Shown: positions 8,547 through 16,831 of the stretch, one piece after another
Layout of the letters: each line of letters opens with the position of its first letter
Position numbering within the stretch: position 1 is the first letter of the stretch
Assembly (NCBI GenBank): GCA_027493625.1
Contig: JAOSKM010000001.1
Coordinates: 1,641,489-1,705,488, forward strand
Direction of reading: 5' to 3'
Origin: Planctomycetota bacterium
GTDB taxonomy: Bacteria; Planctomycetota; UBA8742; UBA2392
Length of the DNA stretch: 64,000 nucleotides
Translations under genes and position numbers: made by a program
The notes under the pieces: generated by a model
The model's input: only the letters and a program-made list of their open reading frames with translations
Told to the model about the DNA's origin: nothing
Database searches by the model: none

Positions 8547-11500
8547 TTACTGCCCTTCTTCCCGCGCGAGCTTGGCGCGGCCGCGCAGATTGTTGATCCA
8601 GGCCCACAGGGTGGGGATCACCACCAGCGTGAGCAGCGTGCTGAGCGTCAGGCCGGCGATCACGGTGATGGCCAGCGGTTTACGCACCTCGGCGCCTTCG
8701 CCGCCGCCGACCAGGAAGCCGATGCCGCGCTCCAGTGAGAACTTCCAGCCGCCGATCAGCTTCCAGCCCGCGGGAGCTGCCATGCTGCGGCCCATGCCTT
8801 CCACCACGCCCCTGAGCACGCTGTCGAGGCCGCCGGCAACGGCCTGTACGGCCGGGATGAACGGATCCAGCCAGCCGGTCATCGGCAGCAGGCCCAGCAG
8901 CGTGGTGAGTGTGGTGATGGCAATCGGGCGCAGGCGGATGCGGCTGGCGTTGAGCGCGGCTTCGTCAGCGCTCTGGCCGCGGGCGCGCAGCTGGTTGGCG
9001 TAGTTGACCAGCACGATGGCGTTGTTGACGACGATGCCCGCCAGCACGATGCTGCCCAGCAGCACCATCACGCTGACCGGCAGATTGAACAGCCATAGAG
9101 CGCCGATCACGCCGACGCCGGCAAAGGGCACCGAGACCATGATGATCAGCGGGTCCACCAGGCTCTCGAACTGCACGGCCATCACCACGTAAACCAGGAA
9201 CACGGCGAGACTGAGCGCCAGGATCAGGCTCAGGATGCTGGATTCCATCTCCTCGACCTGGCCGCCGAAGCCGACCTGCGCGTCCTCCAGGTCGATCGCC
9301 CCGGCGATCAACAGCTCTTCGATGGCGTTGCGCGCGGTGCTGAGGGCGACCTGGTTGGGCTCGGCGGTGATCACGACGGCGCGCTCGTTACCGACGCGGC
9401 GGATTTCGCTGGGCCCCTCGCTGACGCGCAGCCCTTCGCCGCTGCCGGCCAGCACATCGCGCAGGCGCACCCCGCGTGCGACCTCGATCTCGCGCACCTT
9501 CTCGAGGCTGGCCTTGTCGGTGAGCAGAAGCTCGACAAACACCTCCAGGTCTTCACCGCCGCTGCTGAACTGGGTGCTGACAGAGCCCCCGATCTTGTTA
9601 CGCACCTCACTGGTGACCTGGTCGGCGCTCAGCCCGTAACGCTGCAGCTGCAGGCGGTCGTACTCGAGCTGCACCTGCGGGCGCCCGGCCTGCAGGCTGC
9701 TGCGCACGTCGCTGAGCAGCGGCGCACCGTCGGGGCGTTGCAGGCCGTTGAGCGCCTGCACCAGGCGGTCGGCGATGCGGCCCAGCCGCTCGTAGTTATC
9801 GCCGCGCACCTCGATGCTCAGCCCGCTTTCCACCTTCACCAGCGCGGGCGCGCTGAACTGCGCGCTGCCCTGGAACAGCGTGCTGTCGTCGCTCACCTCG
9901 CGCAAGCGCAGCTCGGCCTTTGGCGCGGCCACGCGGGCGTCAGCACTCTTACGCAGCGTGACCACCAGGTGGGCGCGGTGGCTGCCCACGGCGCGCGAGT
10001 CGCCGGCCTGTTCCTCACCGCCGACCTCGTAGGTCACGCGGGCGACCTCGGCCCGGAAACCTTCGTCGGCGAAGGCCTGGTGCACCAGTTCGGCTGCTTC
10101 GCGATCGGTGTCGAGGATCTGGGTGCCCTCGGGGGCAGCGATGCCCGCGTACAGCTCGTCCTGCTGGAAGCGCGGCAGCAGCTCGGTGGACAGGCTGCCC
10201 GCCAGCACCAGCGCGATCAGCGCCGCTCCGACCGTGGAGGCCACCACGATCATGGGCTGGGCCAGCGCCAGCCGCAGCAGCAGCGGATAGGTGTTCTCGA
10301 CTGCCTTCCACACCAGTTCGAAGGCCCAGCCCAGCGGCTTGAAAAGCAGCCGCAGCACGAAGGCAGTACCGCGCCACGCCCAGCGGATGATCCACACCAG
10401 CGCGTCGATCACGGCTACCAGCAGCAACACCACCAGCCACACCGGCAGCTGCAGCAGGCGATTGAACCAGAATGCGACGTGGCGCCACAGTTTGACTCCC
10501 TGGGGCGGCTTCATGTAGCCGATCACGCCGCGCGTCACCGCAAACCTGCCGAGTTGCGCCGCGCCCCCCACACCGATGCCGAACATCGCCGGCACCACGA
10601 ACTGGGCGACGATCAGGCTGGCCAGCAGGCTGAACACCACGGTCAGGCTCAGGTCGCGGAAGATCTGGCCCGCCACGCCCTCCACGAACACGATCGGGAA
10701 GAACACCGCCACCGTGGTCATGGTGCTTGCCAGGATCGCACCCCCCACCTCGCTGATGCCGCGCACCGCCGCCTGCAGCGGCGGGTCGCCTTCCTCGCGG
10801 CAACGGGCGATGCTCTCGATCACCACCACGCCGTTGTCCACCAGCATGCCCACGCCCAGCGCCAGCCCGCCCAGCGACATCAGGTTCAACGTCACGTGGC
10901 TGAGCTGCATGGGGATGAAGGTGGTGACAATCGACAGCGGAATCGCCGCCGCAATCAGCAGCGTGGCCTTCACGCTGCGCAGGAAGAAGAACAGCACCAG
11001 CACCGCCAGGAACGCGCCCAGGATCGCGCTGGCCGTAACGTCGTTCACGGCGTCTTCGATGAAGTAGCTCTGGTCCGAAACCACCTTCAGGCCGAAACCT
11101 TCCGGCAGCTGATCCACCAGCGACTTCTTTCCCAGCGTGAATCCGCCTTCCCCGCCGCCCCGCATGTTGCGGCCTCCCATGCGTCCGCCCCGGCCGCTGC
11201 TCTGCCTGACCTGCGTCTCGCCGCCCCTGGCCTCCTCGGCGCTGACCTCGCCGCGACGCTTGCGGATGTCCTCGTACTTGTCCTCGCCGTAGAGGGCTAT
11301 CCAGACGCTCTTGGCGACTTGCACAATGTTGGCGTCGCCCTCCTTCAACACCTCCAGCAGCACGCCCTCGCGCGCACGGAAGCCCGTTTCGGGGCCGGCG
11401 AAGCGGGTCACCGTCTCGCGCTCTTTGGGCACCTGGCTGATGTCCGCGATATCTTTCAGCGTCACGCGCCCCTGCTCGGAGCCCGAGACGATTTCCAGAC

Positions 11501-12257
11501 GCTCCAGCACATCCATCGACTCGTAGGTGCTGATCACCCGCAGGATCACATCGCGCCCCGCCAGCTCGATGATGCCCGCCGAGACGTCCACCCGCGCGGC
11601 GCGGATGCGTCCCTTCACCTGCTCGGCCGTCAGGCCGTACTGGTTCAGGTTGGCCTCGATCAGCGATATGCGGATCTGGCGTTCCTCGCCGCCACTGACG
11701 CGCACGGCCGCCACCCCCTCGATCTTGGACAGCTCGGGCTTCAGGATGTCCTCGGCAAACGCACGCAGCTTGAGCAGGTCGACGTCGGGGCTGGTAGCGA
11801 AAAGCACGATGCGCATGGTGGGGTCCTGCGCCGGGTCGTAACGCAGGATCTGGGGGCGCTCGACCTCGTCGTCGTCGAAGCCGATGCGGTCAAGGCGGTC
11901 GCGCACGTCGGCCGTGGCCTCCAGCATGTCGGTGCCCCAGGCGAACTTGAGCAGCACGTCGCTGGATTCCGCGCGGCTGATGCTGCTGCGGTCGATCAGT
12001 CCCTCGACGTTGCCCAGGCGTTCCTCGATACGCTGGGAGACCTTTTCTTCGACCTCGGCGGGCGCGGCGGCCGGGTAGTTGGTGCGGATCGTGAGCTGCG
12101 GGTACTCCAGGTCCGGCATCAGTGTGGTCTGCAGCTTGGTGAGCGCCACGCCGCCGAACACAATGAACGCGGCCACCACGCACAGCACCGCCACGGGGCG
12201 CGTGGTGACGATCTCAAAGAACCGGCTGGGCCGGGGCTTGGCAGGGCTGTCGGACAA
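8547..12257 (-). CDS. RND-superfamily efflux permease, oversized
   Basis: A 1236-residue AcrB/HAE-type inner-membrane permease with the N-terminal TTRPVAVLCVVAAFIVFGG helix, porter domain start (DLEYPQLTIRTNYP), TM4 GLALGVGMLVDNGVVVIES with the proton-relay Asp but Asn in place of the second Asp, and the C-terminal GIVVNNAIVLVNYANQLR. It is about 200 residues longer than usual. Extra material: an Arg/Gly/Glu-rich loop (about residues 322-375), a hydrophobic stretch rich in Trp (about 600-640), and a Gly-rich insert near 1140-1190. No adaptor (HlyD-like) or TolC gene is adjacent, so its partners are encoded elsewhere. Divergent from nuoG. Confidence 0.93.
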   Translation of the reverse strand: MSDSPAKPRPSRFFEIVTTRPVAVLCVVAAFIVFGGVALTKLQTTLMPDLEYPQLTIRTNYPAAAPAEVEEKVSQRIEERLGNVEGLIDRSSISRAESSDVLLKFAWGTDMLEATADVRDRLDRIGFDDDEVERPQILRYDPAQDPTMRIVLFATSPDVDLLKLRAFAEDILKPELSKIEGVAAVRVSGGEERQIRISLIEANLNQYGLTAEQVKGRIRAARVDVSAGIIELAGRDVILRVISTYESMDVLERLEIVSGSEQGRVTLKDIADISQVPKERETVTRFAGPETGFRAREGVLLEVLKEGDANIVQVAKSVWIALYGEDKYEDIRKRRGEVSAEEARGGETQVRQSSGRGGRMGGRNMRGGGEGGFTLGKKSLVDQLPEGFGLKVVSDQSYFIEDAVNDVTASAILGAFLAVLVLFFFLRSVKATLLIAAAIPLSIVTTFIPMQLSHVTLNLMSLGGLALGVGMLVDNGVVVIESIARCREEGDPPLQAAVRGISEVGGAILASTMTTVAVFFPIVFVEGVAGQIFRDLSLTVVFSLLASLIVAQFVVPAMFGIGVGGAAQLGRFAVTRGVIGYMKPPQGVKLWRHVAFWFNRLLQLPVWLVVLLLVAVIDALVWIIRWAWRGTAFVLRLLFKPLGWAFELVWKAVENTYPLLLRLALAQPMIVVASTVGAALIALVLAGSLSTELLPRFQQDELYAGIAAPEGTQILDTDREAAELVHQAFADEGFRAEVARVTYEVGGEEQAGDSRAVGSHRAHLVVTLRKSADARVAAPKAELRLREVSDDSTLFQGSAQFSAPALVKVESGLSIEVRGDNYERLGRIADRLVQALNGLQRPDGAPLLSDVRSSLQAGRPQVQLEYDRLQLQRYGLSADQVTSEVRNKIGGSVSTQFSSGGEDLEVFVELLLTDKASLEKVREIEVARGVRLRDVLAGSGEGLRVSEGPSEIRRVGNERAVVITAEPNQVALSTARNAIEELLIAGAIDLEDAQVGFGGQVEEMESSILSLILALSLAVFLVYVVMAVQFESLVDPLIIMVSVPFAGVGVIGALWLFNLPVSVMVLLGSIVLAGIVVNNAIVLVNYANQLRARGQSADEAALNASRIRLRPIAITTLTTLLGLLPMTGWLDPFIPAVQAVAGGLDSVLRGVVEGMGRSMAAPAGWKLIGGWKFSLERGIGFLVGGGEGAEVRKPLAITVIAGLTLSTLLTLVVIPTLWAWINNLRGRAKLAREEGQ

Positions 12258-12314
12258 ACTGGTCTCCGCTGACGTTTTACGCGTGAACCGGCGGTTTCAG
12301 TAGAGGAAAGCAGG

Positions 12315-12345
12315 GAACAAGAGCCGCAAGCGCAAGCGCGCGGCC
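12315..12345. repeat. Dispersed repeat D, copy 1
   Basis: Begins GAACAAGAGCCGCAAGCGCA and ends in CGCGCGGCCG. Related copies are at 22286-22315 and, in-frame inside a coding region, at 32734-32795. Just downstream (about 12357-12386) AACCGCCG...CGGCGGTT can form a stem followed by TT, a weak terminator candidate. Confidence 0.65.
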
Positions 12346-12449
12346 GAATCGAAAGCAACCGCCGGATCGGTACCCGGCGGCGGTTTTGACTTAAACACGC
12401 CCCAAAGCGGGACTTCCCTATTTGAGGCTCTTTCGGTAAATAGGCCGCC

Positions 12450-14254
12450 ATGACTGACGCACCGCTGGTCAACATCACCATCGACGGCAAGCAGTACCAG
12501 GCGCCGAAGGGCGCCAACCTGCTGATGACCTGCCTGAAGCTGGGCGAGGGCGCCGACGGCAGCTACCCCGACCAGAACGAAGGGGGCGAGCATTACGTCC
12601 CCCACTTCTGCTACCACCCGGGCCTGACCGTCAGCGGCAACTGCCGCATGTGCTTCGTAAAGACGCGCCAGATGGTCAAGCGCGGCGACCAGCTGGTGCC
12701 CATGGAGATGATGACCACCGCCTGCACCAACGTCGTGCAGGACGGCCTCGAGGTCTTCACCAAGACGCCGGATGTCCAGAAGGTGCGCGCCGGCATCATG
12801 GACCTCGAGCTGATCAACCACCCGCTCGACTGCCCCGAGTGCGACAAGGCCGGCGAATGCAGCCTGCAGGACTACGCCTTCGACCACGGCCACGCCGCCA
12901 GCAAGTTCGACTTCGAGAAGAACGCCGCGCACATCAAGCCGCTCGGCGACAAGATCACCATCTGGGGCACCCGCTGCATCCAGTGCTCGCGCTGCATCCG
13001 CGTGGCCGACGAAATCAGCGGCACCAGTGAGCTGTGCTTCGTGAATCGCGGCGACCACACGGTGATCGACATCTTCCCCGGCAAGCCGATCGACAACGCG
13101 CTCGCGCTCAACACCGTGGAAGTCTGCCCCGTGGGCGCTCTCAAGAACCGCGACTTCCTGTACACCGCGCGCGTCTGGAACCTCGACGAGCTGCCGGGCC
13201 AGTGCGGCCTGTGCGCCAAGGGTTGCAGCATCCGCGTGGACGCGCTGAAGGGCAAGGTCGCCCGCGTGATGGCGCGCGAGAACCCCAACGTCAACGACTA
13301 CTGGGTCTGCGACCGCGGCCGTCTCGACTACAAGTGGATCAACAGCGGCAAACGCATGGACCTGCCCCTCACCAAGGACGGCAGCGTTTCGTGGGTCAAG
13401 GGCTACGAGCTCGCGGCCGCGGGCCTGAAGGCCGCCGCGGCCGCGCCGGGCGCAAGCTGGGCCGTGGCGCACGCGAGCATGACGAACGAGGAACTGTTCC
13501 TGTTCAAGAAGCTGGTGCAGAAGCTGGGCATCGGCAGCGTCGCCGTGATGAGCGAGCCGGACGTTGCGCCGCTGGAATTCCCCCGGCTTCAAGGCGCCCG
13601 CCGACGGCAACGCCAACCGCGCCGGCGTGGCGATCATCCTGGGCGTCAGCGACTGCGAAGCCAGCATCAAAAAAGTTCGCGGAAGCCTGCAGCGCCGGCA
13701 ACGTCGAGAACGTGTTCGTGTGGGGCGGCCTGCCCCACGGTACGCCGGAGGCCGTCACCAAGGCCCTGGGCGGCGAGAAGATCAAGAACATCGTGGCCGT
13801 GGACTTCCAACGCGGCCTGCTGAGCGAGCTGGCGAACGTGACCCTGCCGGGCACCACCTACGTCGAGACGGCCGGCAGCTGGGTGAACTTTGATATGCAC
13901 CTGCAGGCCTTCCGCGCGGCGCTGCGTTACCCGCTGGAGGGGCGCATCGGCACGGAGATTCTGCAGGAGCTGCTGTACGCGCTGGACGAAGGCGAAACCG
14001 AAGAGCTCGCCAGCAGCAAGGGCACGCCCCAGGGCGTCAGCACGGAAGACCCGTTCGTGCCGGGCACCCAGCGCGGCTGGGAGGGTGCGGCAACCATCCC
14101 GGTGTTCGCGGGCAGCGGCGAGGTGGCTGTGAAGTCAAAGAAGCAGATTGTCGGCCCCGCCAGCGTGTTCAACCAGCTCGCCGAAGAAGTGCCCCAGTTC
14201 GGCGGCCACACGCACCTCAGCCTGATCAAGTCCCACGGCGCCAGGTTGGTGTAA
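12450..14254 (+). CDS. nuoG: NADH-quinone oxidoreductase subunit G (two apparent frameshifts)
   Basis: A complex I 75-kDa-type subunit carrying electrons through Fe-S clusters. Visible in order: 2Fe-2S ferredoxin domain (HFCYHPGLTVSGNCRMC), the His-Cys-Cys cluster segment (LDCPECDKAGECSLQD), a Cys-rich RCIQCSRCIRVADE, then the 4Fe-4S segment of the molybdopterin-like domain (LPGQCGLCAKGCSIRV) and a shortened C-terminal domain. The frame breaks twice: at C5 13580-13584 and at A6 13669-13674. Removing one base at each gives a continuous 600-residue protein. Both are homopolymers and the intervening frame (FKAPADGNANRAGVAIILG) is conserved, so errors are likelier than decay. No other nuo gene is nearby. 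Confidence 0.92.
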
Positions 14255-14359
14255 GTCACAAATTGTTGGCTTGAAATACGTTGCGAGTGTTCCAATTTCG
14301 CTATTGCCCCCCCCCTTCCGTCTTGGCTAAAATCGGGCCACTGATCGGGGGCGGGCGAT

Positions 14360-15310
14360 ATGTCGATGTCGAATGCCGGGCGAATGGGGCAGAATCAGCT
14401 TCTGCGCCAGCTGATTGAAGACGGGCCCTATAACGTGCAGATAGCTCTGGAGTTCCCATTTTACGGGATACTCGGCAAGCAGCTAGACATCACGACGACC
14501 CCGAGGTTTCTGCTTCCGACTGCAACGGCGCTCGCGCCCTGCGGTCCAATCAAAGAGTTCACGCGCAGCCCGGACATCAAGAGCTTTCCGATCGTCGAGA
14601 TCACCTCACGCTATGAGCTTTGCCAGTCTGACGTGGACACGATTGACTACCCCAACAACCTGTACAGTGAAGAAGACCTGCTCGGGATCCGCGACGACAT
14701 CTATGAGTACTTCCGATTGATTGTCGTCGGGTCGGCTGCGCCCTTCTTTCCTTCGTTGGACAGCTTGACCGACCAGATCCTCAACCTTGGCGGCGCACCA
14801 GCTCAGTTGGAAGACTTCGACCGGGCATTGACCCGCGTCACGACGGAAAACGGGTATGACGTGGTTGCCATGGGCAATCAATCGGCGCTGCGCGCGTTCT
14901 GGTCCGCGAGGTACGAAAGAGGCGTGCCGGAACCCACTTGGCTTCAGGACGTGCCGAACTCGATGCTCGGACGCGCGAATCGTCCAACACCTTACGTTCA
15001 CCACGCGCGATTCCTGGTCAACGAGATGATTCCGAACCGGACGCTGCCGGATGGTCAGCTCGTCACCAATCTGTACTTCATGCAGATGGGAATGTCGCCG
15101 GACTCAGGAACCGGCAAAGGGGTGTTCGGCATCATACCGGCACCGAGAGTTGGCAACATGTTCATCCGTCGTGATGTTGTCGGACGCCCCCAAGATGACG
15201 GCACGTTTGACACGTCCCACAACGTATTCTGGAGTTTTCCAAGCGGAATTGCGGTTGCAGCGCGGCGGAGCCTGAGCGTCCTTCAGGATTTCCTTGTGAC
15301 GCCGGATTAG
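14360..15310 (+). CDS. Putative HK97-fold capsid-like protein
   Basis: A 316-residue protein with no signal peptide, in a segment of clearly lower GC than its surroundings. The layout suggests a phage major capsid or encapsulin-like shell protein: an N-terminal region, a helical segment SEEDLLGIRDDIYEYFRLIV, a P-domain-like stretch (QLEDFDRALTRVTTENGYDV then VAMGNQSALRAFW), and a C-terminal half with KGVFGIIPAPRVGNMFIRRD and HNVFWSFPSGIAVAARRSLS, which resembles the closing strands of capsid A-domains. This is fold-level resemblance by eye only. ATG 14360 has a G-rich ribosome site; an in-frame ATG at 14366 is possible. It heads a three-gene set without terminase, portal or integrase. Confidence 0.4.
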   Translation: MSMSNAGRMGQNQLLRQLIEDGPYNVQIALEFPFYGILGKQLDITTTPRFLLPTATALAPCGPIKEFTRSPDIKSFPIVEITSRYELCQSDVDTIDYPNNLYSEEDLLGIRDDIYEYFRLIVVGSAAPFFPSLDSLTDQILNLGGAPAQLEDFDRALTRVTTENGYDVVAMGNQSALRAFWSARYERGVPEPTWLQDVPNSMLGRANRPTPYVHHARFLVNEMIPNRTLPDGQLVTNLYFMQMGMSPDSGTGKGVFGIIPAPRVGNMFIRRDVVGRPQDDGTFDTSHNVFWSFPSGIAVAARRSLSVLQDFLVTPD

Positions 15311-15343
15311 CCTTCCGCACGCGAATTGTTTGAGGAGCCAGAT

Positions 15344-15679
15344 ATGGGTGAAGTCATTCTTTCCGAAGTGACCGAGCACGCGCTCGTGGACTCGACAATG
15401 CTCCCGAGTTTTCTCGGACAATCTTTGGTGACTGCAGGCCCTCTCCGGGGCATGACGCTTTCTCGGATCGGTACGATAGACACCCCCGCTAATGGCGGCG
15501 GAATTCAGTTGCTGGCAGATGACATGAAAACTCTACTCGAAGACCTGGCGGCGGCACGCGCGGCATTAGCTGGACTCAAAGATGCTGGTCTTGAGGATAG
15601 TCTCACAGGTCGAAGTCTCAAGGCAATCATCGAGAAGCTCGCGAAGAAGATTGACGAAATCCTGAAGAAGAAATACTAG
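15344..15679 (+). CDS. Small protein with C-terminal coiled coil (island gene 2)
   Basis: Unrecognised 111-residue protein. The N-terminal half is polar with a Gly/Pro-containing PSFLGQSLVTAGPLRGMTL; the C-terminal half is predicted helical or coiled coil (MKTLLEDLAAARAALAGL, then SLKAIIEKLAKKIDEILKKKY). The start at ATG 15344 has GAGGAG 7 nt upstream; a TTG at 15326 is less likely. It follows the capsid-like gene by 33 bp and shares its lower GC, so it could be a shell-associated or cargo-type protein; that is speculation. Confidence 0.6.
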   Translation: MGEVILSEVTEHALVDSTMLPSFLGQSLVTAGPLRGMTLSRIGTIDTPANGGGIQLLADDMKTLLEDLAAARAALAGLKDAGLEDSLTGRSLKAIIEKLAKKIDEILKKKY

Positions 15680-15730
15680 CGATACGTAATGCCAGAGCTT
15701 TTGTGGGGAGAGTAACTTTCGGAGGAAACG

Positions 15731-16018
15731 GTGAAACAGCTGAATGGGATCGCGCTTTTCTCTGTTGGAATGCTACTTGGATGGCTCTTTACTGGAACCG
15801 GCAGCGAGCCGGTTCGTGCAGATGGTGGATCTGTAGACAGCGACTCTCACCACTTCGTCACCTCTAGTGAGGACGGCACTCGAATCTACATTTGGGAGAC
15901 GAAGGACACCTACGGTTGGGATGAGAAGAAGCCACTTCGTGTTTGGAAAGTCGATTACTCCAATGACAAGTACAGCGTGAAGGACATTGCACCCAGTGTC
16001 GAGGAAAAGGAGAAGTAG
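15731..16018 (+). CDS. Small exported or membrane-anchored protein (island gene 3)
   Basis: A 95-residue protein with an N-terminal hydrophobic segment (LNGIALFSVGMLLGWLF, signal peptide or anchor) followed by a polar domain rich in Trp, Tyr, Asp and Lys (RIYIWETKDTYGWDEKK). Start is GTG 15731 preceded by GGAGG (15721-15725). Same strand and similar low-GC composition as the two genes before it, 51 bp apart. No family recognised. Confidence 0.6.
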   Translation: MKQLNGIALFSVGMLLGWLFTGTGSEPVRADGGSVDSDSHHFVTSSEDGTRIYIWETKDTYGWDEKKPLRVWKVDYSNDKYSVKDIAPSVEEKEK

Positions 16019-16074
16019 TTCGAGGTCGAATACAAATCTGCTGAACTATTGCAGACGGGACCTCTTCAGCACGG

Positions 16075-16674
16075 TCAGTCAGCCTGTTCGAAAAACTTCG
16101 TCAGTTTCTCGCGCAGGGTTTCGCGGGCCCTTGAGGTCAGGCTTTTTACGGCCGCCACGGTTGTCTTCAGTATCTCGGCCACTTCCTCGTAGCTCTTGTC
16201 CTCGTAGCGGCTGAGGATCAGGGCGAGGCGCTGGTTTTCCGGCAGCTCGGCGATGGCTTCGCGCACCTTGCGTGTGCGCTCAATCTGGTCGAGCGCGTCG
16301 TGCTCGGGCGTGTCGTCCTGGGCCAGCTGCTCGAGCGGATTGCCGCCTTCGTCGTCGTTGCCGCTGACCAGGCGCAGGCGGTCTCTGGCCTTGTCGCGCT
16401 TGTAGTTCAGGCACAGGTTGGTCACCACCGTATACAGCCAGGTGCTGAACTTGGCCGTGGGCTCGTACTTCGGCGCCGCGCGGTACACGCGCAGAAAAGC
16501 CTCCTGCACCAGGTCCTCGGCCTCGCTGGCCACACCGAGCTGGCGATAGATCACCGAGTAGGCCAGCCGGTAGTGGCGCTCGAACAGCGTGCGGAACGCG
16601 TCGTCGTCGCCCCTGGCGACGCGCTTCATCAGCTCGTTGTCGGGCTCGATGATTTTGCTGGGGTTTTTCCCCAT
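16075..16674 (-). CDS. ECF-type RNA polymerase sigma factor (RpoE-like)
   Basis: A 199-residue sigma-70-family factor. Region 2 is visible (AFRTLFERHYRLAYSVIYRQ, EDLVQEAFLRVYRAAPKY, STWLYTVVTNLCLNYKRDK) and region 4 (IAELPENQRLALILSRYEDK, SYEEVAEILKTTVAAVKSL). Start taken at ATG 16674 (MGKNPSKIIEPDNELMKRV), because the longer in-frame extension runs through repeats and into the next gene. It lies 156 bp downstream of the TM/solenoid gene on the same strand. Cytoplasmic promoter-specificity factor; its target promoters are not visible. Confidence 0.92.
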   Translation of the reverse strand: MGKNPSKIIEPDNELMKRVARGDDDAFRTLFERHYRLAYSVIYRQLGVASEAEDLVQEAFLRVYRAAPKYEPTAKFSTWLYTVVTNLCLNYKRDKARDRLRLVSGNDDEGGNPLEQLAQDDTPEHDALDQIERTRKVREAIAELPENQRLALILSRYEDKSYEEVAEILKTTVAAVKSLTSRARETLREKLTKFFEQAD

Positions 16675-16681
16675 GGTGTAG

Positions 16682-16831
16682 GGACACGCCGTCGCGTGTC
16701 CTCCGAATCCGGTTCCCGCTGCCGGGACACGCAGCAGCGTGTCCCTACTATCCTGCCGCCTGCCGCCTAGCCTCCTGAAAAGGGTCAGGCACCATTTCCT
16801 CCACTGCGTTCCGGAAATGGAGCCAGACCCT
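16682..16831. repeat. Cluster of three palindromes
   Basis: Hairpin 1: GGACACGC/GCGTGTCC, 16682-16701. Hairpin 2: GGGACACGC/GCGTGTCCC, 16724-16745. Hairpin 3: arms 16781-16799 (AGGGTCAGGCACCATTTCC) and 16813-16831, 17 of 19 paired; its distal arm contains the TAG stop of the gene ending at 16830. It may terminate that transcript. The first two share the stem of the atpC terminator. Confidence 0.8.

Noticed and set aside
9738..12272. 844-codon open frame on the plus strand
   Set aside because: Antisense shadow of the RND permease; His/Gln/Arg-rich translation with no family features, as expected from high-GC antisense frames.
12450..14254. nuoG and eight other genes as pseudogenes
   Set aside because: Breaks sit at short homopolymers (the yraN one probably so) and conserved motifs continue on both sides; sequencing error explains them better.
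14360..16018. Complete prophage
   Set aside because: Only one capsid-like gene and two small genes; no integrase, terminase, portal, tail or lysis gene and no attachment-site duplication seen.
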